A DNA stretch of 64,000 bases, from the NCBI RefSeq assembly GCF_000003815.2, contig NC_049987.1, positions 717,473 to 781,472 of the forward strand. The letters run 5' to 3'. The translations under genes and the position numbers were made by a program. Of this stretch, positions 10,088-22,000 are shown in pieces. Every line of letters begins with the position of its first letter. Within the stretch, counting starts at the first letter, position 1. The notes beneath the pieces were generated by a model. It had not been told where the DNA came from, did no database searches, and saw only the letters and a list, made by a program, of their open reading frames with translations. This stretch comes from Branchiostoma floridae. Lineage: Eukaryota > Chordata > Leptocardii > Amphioxiformes > Branchiostomatidae.

Positions 10088-13000
10088 CTAGAGTAAGCAT
10101 TGATCAAATCATTCAGTTCGAAGGAAATCGACCTAAATCTTTTAAAAAAATAGAAGAAAAGCAGTAAATCAGGCAGCAATGGTAAGTAGATGAAGAAGAT
10201 TATAACAGAGAGTGGATACAGGGTAATTCTAAAGAATTAATTATCTGTTTCTGGTAAGAAAACTTACCGAATGAAAAGCTGCTGTGATGACACCTGCCAA
10301 AAGTGTATTCCCCATTCGTTGTTTCTTCCCACATAGTCGAAGATCGGTCCAGCCACTCCGGTAGGATAGATGTGGGTCAGTATGGTAAAAGAGTAGCGCA
10401 CATCTAACATGCCGTTGTTGGGAATCTCGATGAAGGAATTTGCAGTTCCCGAAAACATGAAAGCTCCGTCGGCGTCTCCGTACGGACCTGGGACTAGCTG
10501 AGTTCCTGTTGCTGCCCCGTCATTTCCGTTTCCGGTAATGTCTGATGCTCCGTGCTGTGCGTTCAGGGGCCACAAACCAACTGCCGCAGCTGCCGAAAAC
10601 AACATGAAAATTAAACCGAAGATAAATTCCAATACGTACATTGCATAATGTCTATAGGCGCCTGTGTAGGCACGGCGGTTCCCGCAGCACCCATGAAGCG
10701 GTACCACTCTCTGGCAAACCCTTGGTCACAGCCCAAGTCGTTGCCATATTGGATGTTCCTCGATGCCTCATTCAGTACAATAAAGCTGCTGTATATGTAT
10801 GAATCTGAATAAGCGGGAATAAATACAATTCATCGAACCCTCTAGATTGAAATGTAAACTTTAGGTAAGGTTTTTTTCGCAAATATCCACCATTTACGTT
10901 AGGGGCCAACTGTTTAGAAGATAGGTGATTAAATCTTCTAGGGGCTTTAGATGGCATTAGAGCTTTAATTCGTCCACTAGCAGAGATACAAACAATGTAC
11001 AATGCTAGTCTTCCTGGACATAAAATACACAAATGACAACGTTACACATACATATACATACAATTATTTACAGTGCAATTCAATCAGAACATACAATTAT
11101 TTACAATGAAATTCGTTCCATGTGGATACGGCTCTGTATCTAAAAGTTCTCTTCATAGCGTTAGTCCTTGGTTTTGGTAGTCTGTATGTGTGATGTGTGG
11201 CATAACGTGTCTTGTAGCTGTGTTGTTGTGTGACAGGACAGGTGGTTGTAGAGAACTGCTGGTTGCTGTGTTGTGACGATCCTCTGGAACTGAGACATAC
11301 CTGGGTTTTGTAATCACAGCGTAGAACTAGTCGTGCTGCTTTGTTTTGCATGACTTGAAGTAGCTAAATGTTCTTCTGTGAGGTGGCGGACCAGACTGGT
11401 CAACAGTGATCAAGGTGCGATAGCGTAATAGCTTCTATCATTCCCATGGAGCAGTCATTTATCACTATTAATATTAGGTTCAATCATCGAAGTGTGTAGC
11501 TATTCAACATACCTAGCTGGCAGATGAATGCCATGGGGATGCTGCACTGTAAATCATTCCATTGTAGATTATTTCCGGTACCCATAATCTCAACGCAGTC
11601 TTCACCCCCCAGATCATTCGGCTCGCCAGGATACCAGTTCGTATATCCAAGAGTTCGGCCGTCCTCAAATAACCACTGGTTTTCTGTGTTTCTGTCTGTC
11701 AATCCGATCCAGACGGTTTTCCCCCTGCCAGATTTGTTAGGAAAGTGTTGATCGCACTGTCTTTCGGCATGGCCAGCAGTCCCCCATCCCCGGCGCACAT
11801 CTGACTTGGCCTCATCGTACGTTTTTTCCGCGGCATTTATTTTGTAGCAATTCTCATTGAAGCTTACGTAGCCTGCTATTCCACATACTGAAAATAAGAG
11901 AAACATGTAGGTAGTTTGATAAAAACCTATTTCCAAATGACCATCGAACTGTGAAAAATGGTATTTTGACGCGTTGATCTAATGCATTTACTATAATCAT
12001 TAAAGAGTTAACTAAACCAGAATAGCGTAAAACGTTTCGATTGATTTAAATAATGATAGTTTTTTCATCAACAGACATTTGCAACAAACATACACATTTA
12101 TAATTATCACACAACATAATATCCAAGACCACATTTCCAGTTTTAGATTTAGGCCACCAGGTAATTGAATTAATAATTGACTAATATTAAATTATGAGCC
12201 TTAATACTAACTAAAATTTACAGTCAATGTGATACAAATTCTGCGTTCAGTATTTCACCAGCATCATCTTCAACTTTTGGCCTGCAATACTTTTGAACCC
12301 AAGCTATATGGAAATGCAAAACTTTATCAGCTTTATCAGGATAGCCATCGGAATTTCAGTAATTTTCAGGCATTAATTTTGGGATTTTAGGCGTCCCATT
12401 AGGATGTCGAAAATTGAGGGTCTTAAACTCTATTGATCCTAAAATGTCGATATCATTATCATGAGATATGACGCCATTAAATGAATGTTTGCCTAAAACC
12501 GGGAATTCCCATTATACCTAAAATATCATACAAAAGTATCAATGTTTACGTCTTCTAAGACTTCTGTTGTCAAAAGCCACTACGACGTGAAAGTATTATG
12601 TATCAATAACGACGTAATTTTATGACGCCATATGTATTTTAGCTATCACTTTCATTCCGCTATCTGGATCAGCAACCTGAATGCCTTAAGGTACATGTTT
12701 TTAAACATGTAACCCTAAGATCCCATGAAAATGGATTAAAAATGTTCACATGAATGTTTTTTTGTAAGAAAATTCCAAGTAGTGATGAAATATAAGTAAA
12801 AAAAAGCTGACTATATTTTTCAAAACATAAAATTCAGGAGTCAGAAGGAGCAGGCCTCAGAAGTACCCCCGGTCTTAGGATGAGCAAAAAATCCCAGTCT
12901 GAATAGGGTTAAGTTACTAGATGGGATCTGCCATCTTAGATCCGCCATCTTTCATTCGCCATCATGAATTTTTCCAAGGGCCTTTTTTTCAAATAGCGCC

Positions 13001-16000
13001 GACAGACGATGGCAAAAATAGACTAAAGACGTTTATTCTAAATCTAAGATAGAAAAATAGGTACAGTGGGCAATGATCAAGTTATACATGAGCTATCCGA
13101 AAATCTATGATTTTTTTTTTAATTGTGAAAACAAAATGACATTCATTTGTCTTCGCTCACAGTAAATTCTTGGTATTTGCTTTGCGCTACCAAGATTTCG
13201 TAAATTTCGTCTAAATATTCTCCAGGCCAGAGCATGTTGTATATATATAGTGGTTTCACTGCGCTTTAATTTTAACCTTATTTTCTCCTCCGGCAATGAA
13301 GAGCATACAGAAACATTTATCATACGGGGGAGGTAACTATTAGCTTTGCTGCCCTACAGCTTAAGACTAAGCTAGAATTCATCAACGCCTGTAACCCTAT
13401 TCAGACCGAGCTTGTTTGGTCATCCCTGGAAGGGGGGGGGGGGGGGCTTTTGAGGCCCTCCATTTCTTAGTCCTATAAATATTTTACGACATGTCGTGCG
13501 GCCACCAACTTTTAAGGAAATGATATAGACATAAGTTCTGACAAGTATAAGACGTTGTACGTTACGATGACGTAATATGACGTAAGTATGACGCAATCAA
13601 TTTGATGGTATTGGCCGGACCCATGAAAAAGGGGCATTCTCAGAAAACTTCAAGTTTTGCTCCAAAAATGTAACAGCAAGTGCAGATAACATAATGGTAA
13701 TGTTTGTTACGGCTTGTGTTGCCCATAGTAACATCAATGAAGTCATGCACATCTAATATACCAGTTGGGCTCCGCCATATTACATCCACCACCTTGAATT
13801 TTTTGAAATACTTTTTTTGCAACAAATAGGCACAAAAGGTAATGGAAAAAGATCAAATACCTTCATTTAGATCTTTTTTTAATGAAAAAATACCAAGTAT
13901 TTACAGCTTATAAGGGATAATTAGCTTATTATTATTGATCTTGCCATACGGTCCGGTATCTTGGAAATTGGGCTGATGACGTCATCAAATTAGCATGATT
14001 TATACAAACATAATTATGAAATATATACTAAATAACATACAATTTTATTTATGTAACAACATAGTAGAAATATAGCAAATAAACGTGAATAATACATTAT
14101 TAGAGCCGAAATTAGCGGTTTTTGGCAAAACTGCCAGTCAAGATACGGTTGCCATATTAACACGACATGAATTACAATTTGTCAAACACTTTGTGAAATT
14201 GTTGCCAACAATGTTTTAAAAAAAAACATCAAATTTCGTGGCTCTCGCGTAATTCGTTCTGGCGTTATGAACATCACAGTTGGCGCAGGCCTCAAAAGCC
14301 CCCCCCCCCCCAACCCCCGCGGTCTGAATAGGGTTAAAGTTCTGTTTCTAGCACACACACACACACGCTTACACGCTCACGTTTAAATACCGACTCGGTG
14401 ACCGCCCTATGTTCCGAAATCCCTATGTTCCGAAATCCCTATATTCCGAAATCCCTATGTTCCGAAATCTCTATCGTCTATGGAAGTGTTCCAATACACT
14501 AGTGTACCGACTGGCGTTGTACAGCGACCTAGGAGTCGACCAAAGCTACATAAGTCCAGGCTGCGGACACGCGGTCAGCAAAATAGGAAGTTGCGGCCTA
14601 TATATTATATCACGTTACCTTCTTTAAATATTCTCCTGTTGGTGTTATTTGGGATGTCTTGAAATCTGTTAAAACTATAATAATAACAACAGAGGACTAA
14701 CGTTAGCTCCATTACAGATTTTAGCCACAAACTTTTGTTTAGGCCGCACCTAAACGCGCACCATCGGCAAATATTTAAATGTATCATTTTTGTAACGCAC
14801 CTAACCTCGTACCAGTTTGATAGCATCATGATTTGGTATCTTTTTATATCCTCTTGACGAGGAAATGAAAAGATACACTCATGCATGAAAATGACATACG
14901 ATATTTGCATGTACACTAAAAATTATTTTTAGATATGTACGCGAGTATCTCGGTCACCCATAAATCAATCAAAAACGAGACTAGGAAAATGGTTTACGTT
15001 AAAATAATGTGGTTAGCAAATGATAAAGTAAAGAAAAGTTTCAGCATAAATTTGCTTGTGTCACAATAGTTGTGTGTCGAAATTTCGGAACATAGAGATT
15101 TCGGAACATAGGGATTTCGGAACCTAGCGATTTCGGAACACAGTGATTTCGGAACACAGGGATTTCGGAACATAGGGCTTGAACCATGGACTCACATGGT
15201 ATGCATCTCGTGGCACCCGCTCCACTTTTAGTTTCATCTGGGCAATTTTGACAGGTGGTAGATCCGCTAGTACTGCTGTACTGTCCTGCTGGGCAAGGCG
15301 TACAATAGGTCAGACCGGGCTGGCTACTGTAGGTCCCTGCCGGGCAATGTTGGCAGCCTGTAGACCCGATGGTATCGCTATACTGTCCTGCTGGGCATGG
15401 CGTGCAGATGACAGACCCACTCCTATCCGCGAACATCCCGAGTGGGCAGGGCCGGCACTCGGAACCGTTAACGTCACTGAACTGCCCCGGCCTACATGGA
15501 TCACAGTCCGTACCGTCCTGGTTGCTGTAGGTCCCTGCTCGGCAGATCTCCTCCACTTCATCTCCATTCACACACTTGTAACCTGGTTGGCATGGTTCGC
15601 AGGTATGGGTGCTTCCTGAATTCGCATTAGGAATATCGTAAGGTAACGTTTATAGAATGATGATAATATTTTAATGCAAATTCATGCCCATGTGGTTAAT
15701 TGCAAGCGTCAAAACACTAGATATATTAAAAGAATGGACGTGGAAATTCTCACATATAAATACATAAATTGATGAATGTACTTTGAATGGACTTCTTCTT
15801 TGAAGACAGTTGAAAATAAAATGCCCAATCACGGAAAATGTTTTCAATTAATCAATCAATCAATCAATCAATTTAATCAATCAATCAAAGAAATTAGATG
15901 CCTTTAAATTTACCAAAAATCCTGATTAAATGAGCAGCATGTGTCATAGGAAATTCTTGATTTTTATATTTTTCGTCATTTAGGAGGAAAATAAAACTTT

Positions 16001-19000
16001 TTGTTTGGGGGATTTTTTTAAATTTTTTTTTTTTTACTTCAAGCAAGGCTACAGACGAAAACATGCCGCAAAAATGCATTTTCGCACTTAATTACCAATA
16101 ATTCCAAATAGAAGGCACATTCTAAAAATCCAAAAAACAGAAATCTAAAAAAAAACATTACGTCGTTTGGCGCCGTCAAGGAGTTACTTTGGACTCTTCT
16201 TAGTCGCGATCTTAAACGAGATCTGCACGCATGTCATGCCGCACGGATAGCAATTGATACCGTTGTAAACAACACTTATAATTTTCTAGGTCCACAACAA
16301 AAACGTCAGGTCCACAATATAGTAATAGCATGGATTTACTGTCCAGCTGTTTTTTTTATTGGTGAAAAAACTATTTTTTTGGCTAATTCAGGGAAGTTTG
16401 GGGAAAAAGGCAAGGTAGCAGTGCTAACCGGCAGCGACCTCAAATGACCCCAAATAGAACACGAGTTCGGTTCCATTTGCGTTAGATTAAACATCGTGGA
16501 ACAAGGTTCGAATTTGACTGGACATGGGAGCTTTTGAGCCCGCATTTGACCACCGTGCATGTACTCTATAATAGACTGATTCGATAATCTTAGAGGGAAA
16601 AGAATTTTTGGTTGAGTTTTTAACAATGAAAATAATTGTAAATTTTCGGACATAGTGTCAATATGTATTTCTGTAACTGCTGAAAACTTTTAGAGTGATG
16701 TTTAGGCATTAAAAATCAATTGTACAATAATGGTTAATAACATAGTGTTTAAAAAGTTTGGTAAGGTTTGCAGGATTTCTACATCGATTGCTTCGAAATG
16801 TTGACCACTCCATAAAAAAACAGAATGGAATGATCTACTACCGAACATAAAATGGTGTATTCAAGTAGCTAATCTTCCCTCTCCGAGGGAAGAATAATGT
16901 GGTGAGTCGCTGCTTCTACCATATAGGTTTGGTATAAGTGCCAGTAAAGAGAGTACAAAATGTTTTGTTGGTTACAGCCGTAGAAACAAGCCCTTAAATT
17001 TGGCGTCGGGCGTGGCGTAACTGGTGGAGCATTCGATTTGGAATCTATAGGTGCTGAGTTGGATCCCCGCCGTGTCCCCAATGTTGTGCCCTTAGGAACA
17101 TGGAGAGTATCGAACTCAGGAACTAAAAATTCTGATTCCAACGCTCTAGTCGTTGCGCACCACACAGACACCCCTGATTTACTAGCACACTAGCACACTA
17201 ATTTTCCCCATCTTAGCCGCTTACTTTACTCACCACTGGGAGTGGCCTTTTCCCCCGGACTACATCCGTTTAAACAGCTTCCATCTGCTGCCGTGTAGCG
17301 ACAAACCGTACACTGGTCTGCACGAGGACCCGTACACACGGCATCACCGTTAGCACTGACATCAGAGCAAAAGCTGTTGCATCCTGGAAAACATGGGGAA
17401 TGGACAAGGTGAGTCTTTTTTTATTCAAGAAAAAAGAAATAAGTACATTGGTAAAGATACAAAACAAACATAGATGACGTGCAAAATACAATAAGCTTTC
17501 TATAAAATCAGACACAGTCTTAAGAACAAAGAATGATGTAAAATATTAAATAGCAAATATTTGAAAAAAATTCAGGAACCGGAGTTTTTACCGTGATTGG
17601 CTAATTAATAAGGTACATAACTTAATATCAAATGAATAATAAAAGGTTTTCCAACTCAAAGGCCTTGTTACAATGCAAACAGAAACAGTAGATATGTAAA
17701 ATGACAAAGGTAACTTAAAATCAGCTAAGTAAACTTCATCAAAACTCAAGGGCCTTACCGGTTCAGATATGAAGATATTATTGTAACAATACCTTGGTAT
17801 CAGCTGAATAAACAAGTGAGTGTTAGGCGGGAAGACAACAGACAGAATTTTAGAAATTACAATGGCTACTTCTTTAATATCTAAACATGCTAACTGCTGT
17901 TTATTATTTTCCTTTAATGCAGCATGAATACTGCAAAAGTTACTAAGAAACATGGCTCTTTTTTCTAGGTAATTAAAAGAGGGTATACGCACATACGCAT
18001 TTGGGTACTCAATTTGCAATTGGCTATGGCCTGTACAATATCTAAGTTGAATGGTGGGTCCAAATAAATGTAAAAATCTCTTTTTTTCTTTTCTTTTTAT
18101 ACCTTTAAGAGAATTATAGACCGGTCATGATTCGCTTAGACTTGGAACTTAAAGTCATGTTAATTTTAATTCCGCGACTTCCGCGCCAAGGACTTACCGC
18201 CTTGTGCCTACGTGCACTGTAAATGTAAAAACAAATGCATATGACAACAAGTGGGTAACATGAGTATAACTGTCATGTTGACACATACTCTTACAAACAC
18301 TGTCGTCGTCATAGTGGGTGAGAGGACAGTCAGCCACACATGTCACTGTGCCGTCAGTAGCGGTATCCTCCATCCGTTTGATACCTAGGTAGGCAGTAGT
18401 TTGGTTAAATGAAAACAGTTTTGTTTCAGTCCAGATCATTTGAGGTTTTAAATCTCATCCTCCTACACAGGGACACCCAGCGGCGAAACCGCCTGTCTGG
18501 ATGCACCCTGCTTTCTCAACCGTCACTATTAGTTCCTGTGGAATTCACCCTAAACCAGCTGTCAGGAAATCAGAGAATAGGCTTTTTAAAAGGGGCCTAT
18601 AGCATATAAAGGTAAGCTCAATTATATTTATAAACAGGGCGGACAGGAACTAATGGTGACGGTTTAGAAAGCAGGGTACTTCCAGACTGGCACTTGCGTA
18701 AAGAGTATTAAAATCTGGGATTAAAAGATATATTGCTGCCTTAGCAAGAAATGGACAACATTACTATCTGTGTTTGAAGCTAACAAAATTACTTGCATAG
18801 ACTTGAGTCATGATGCCTTCAAGTTATATGTTCTGCTCCGTCAATTTTGATGGTTGTCGCATTACCCACGTAAAGCTTACACTCACGAATAACTTACCGT
18901 GAACCATAGTCTCTTTTCACTCACAGTAAGCCAATGGTCAATGGAAATTGAACTTACTCAGGGATGCTTGTAATGATATACATTTAATGGAAATGAGTGC

Positions 19001-22000
19001 TTAATTTGCATAATAAACGATGATTGTATAATTCTATTGTTTTTGATAACTTGAATTCAATAAAAATAAAACTTGTAAATTATGATAGGTGCCACATAAG
19101 CAGTTACCAATTATGTAAATAAGGAACTTAATAGATTTTAAACAAGAAATCTTTTTAAAAAAGCTGTGCCTTGCCGCGTATTTTATGTTATTTTGGTAAG
19201 TTAGACTAGATTCTACGCTTAAAAATCCCGAGTTCCACATGTCGCCCCCCTCCCCCTCATTATCATAATTTATGTCAGATGAATTATTGGCACATTAAAC
19301 AGGTTTTGTAAAACTTTTTGACCCACAATGAATATGCATTATTTTTTATTACAAACTAAGTTCCTTCTGATGCAATTTGTGATATATATTTATATGAACA
19401 TGGTGAGTTAAAGCGTAGATTTATTACGCTGGACCACATACAGTAACATGCGTCTAGAAGACCGTTTTAATACTCGTCTGGAATGTACCATTGTCTAACT
19501 AAGCCATAAAACTCGGCAAGGAAAGAAGGGCCTTTGGAAGGGGCTTTGGAAGGGCAGGGTTAAAAGGTCCGTCCATTGATCCATGGAAAAAAGCTGGCGT
19601 AAAGCCTTGCCTGGCGGCAAGGCAAAAAATGCAAAAGCGCGTGATGATTAATGATGGGAATTTCATACTTGGCATGTGTACATTAGTCAACGGTGAACAT
19701 AATCATGCATGAATAATGTAAATAAAGAAGTCATTTGCATAAAGTTTACAAATATTTCTAAATGTTTTTAGAGGTATAAGGTCGCCGATCTCTAGTTTTT
19801 AATGAAATTCTTTCTTACTGATAAGCTTTACCCACATTTGCAATCTGTTGTACCAGTAGTTTGGACCATGGACGATGGACATACTGACACACACTCAAAA
19901 TCACCGCCAGTACCGGGCAGGTACTGGGGAGGGATCTTCACGTGCCTGCAGCCGATACAGTCACGTGGGTCGTCCGAACCAGTAATCCTACAGCCTAGAT
20001 AGTGGATAGGGGAAAGACCAAAGTTTCAATGGGGATTAGACGTAGAGAAGGACATTGAATAAAACCACTGAAAGCTCCTGGTACAGAGCAAAGAGATAAG
20101 CCAAACGCCAAAATAACTGTAAGTGGAAAATTGAAAAGGAAAGCCATATATGCATCGATGGCCAAGGAGAAACTAATGTGCTAAGGTGGGAGAACAGAAG
20201 CAATGGAACAGGAAAAAAAATCGTTTTTGAAATCTTATATTTAAATATACTTTAATTAATTGATTGCAGCCATGGGTACGTTTCGTGTCATTGATGGACT
20301 TTTAGATATGCTTGATTAAAATTTGCAACATAGCCACATATCTTTTGAAAGTGTATGATGCGACATAGTGCCATGATGCATATATGCCGAGGTCATTTAC
20401 CTAGTATCTACCAGGAAAATCAATCGCCTTGGCATAGATTACCTTTTACAAGATGAATTGAAAAACTAGACAGGCAACATTTGTCAGCAACTACAGCACT
20501 CTTTGCCTATCTTTAATTCCCATCCCATGCAAAAAGGTGAAATCATGCGCAAGAATGCACCCTTCTGGTGGCACTTCCGGTAAAATAGATTAGTTAAAAA
20601 ACTCTCTTCTATTCAAACAATGAACTAACCAAGTAATCACACTGGTCCAAAATTGAAAAAAAATCACCTAGCCCTACAATAGACTCTTTGAGTGGTCTTT
20701 ATATGTAAAATAAACATATCCAAAAACTCGTTAAAAAAGGAAATCTTGAAATCGCCTGCTAATTCAATTGAAGAAAATCATCCCCTCCGAAAAGGAATGA
20801 AATTGACAAACAAATCCTAAGTAGGACAAGGGTTAAAATATGTATGAAAAGTGAAAAGTATGACACTTAAGATTACTCCGTTACAATATAGGACACAGAC
20901 GTAAAAAAAATTGAATTTAAATTTAATAGTCGATTGTGTTACGTTAATATATAGAGGAAACACCTATTCTTCCAATAATGTATTCAGCCCTAAGAGAAGG
21001 GGGGAAGGGGGATAATGGGGATAAGGGGAAGAAACATCAGTAAAAAGCATTATATTTTAACCATCACTAGGTGAAATGGTTGAAATATAATAATACCAAA
21101 TACATAAACACTAAAAAGCCAATTGTAGCGTTCGGGGGCAGAACAAATGATATGATTTAGGCAATCAAACTGCAAACATTTTTTCATCATTTTATCATTG
21201 ATATCGATACGTTGAAGTTACCAAGGGTTTTCCTACCGTCACATTCAGCATGGCAAACCTGGACACATTTGCCGTTTTCCTCGGTTGTTCCCCCACGACA
21301 GAGAAGTTCTGTTGGTTTATCCATCTGAGCCACCCCCATCATCTTGACAGGCTTATCCCCGCTACCGAACGCATAGTATTGCACGGATAGGATCTCATTG
21401 AATGAACGGTCCAGCCAGACATGGCCGCGATCCTGTTAGGAATAAAATAAATTTGAGGCCTGGCAATATGTTTTTCTTCCGTTACTGACCTGAACATTTA
21501 GGTATGGTCGGTAATGAGTCTCTTTTTTTTTCTTTCTATTCGAACGGGGTGGGGTTACTTTAGTAACTACCTAAATAGAATCGCTTATTAGTCAATAAGT
21601 AACTAGCTAAATAAAATCGCTTAGTAGTTAATGTCCACTGTCTTTTATGATTATTTGGTAAAAAAAAATTCAAGGCGGTGTATATAAGATCTCAACTGGC
21701 ATGTTAGATACGCTCGACGCCATTTTAGGGCGATATTTTGACATCGTTTATATTGCTATTGGCAACACAGGTCATAACAAAAATTTTTATTTTGATATCT
21801 GCGCCTGCTGTTACATTTCTACAGCATACATTGACGTTTTCAGTAAATATTCTTTTTTCCATGATAACATCCAATCCAATAAAACTCATGACGCCATAAT
21901 GACATGACATCATATTTACGTTATGATAGCGTCAGATTTCTTGAAAGTCTTGTATTTTTGTCTACATAATTCTCCAGAAACAATGATGGTCAGATGCATG

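Noticed and set aside
15179-15619. 146-codon plus-strand ORF over exon Q
   Set aside because: It is the antisense shadow of the GCC2/GCC3 repeats; its composition mirrors the minus-strand Cys codons.
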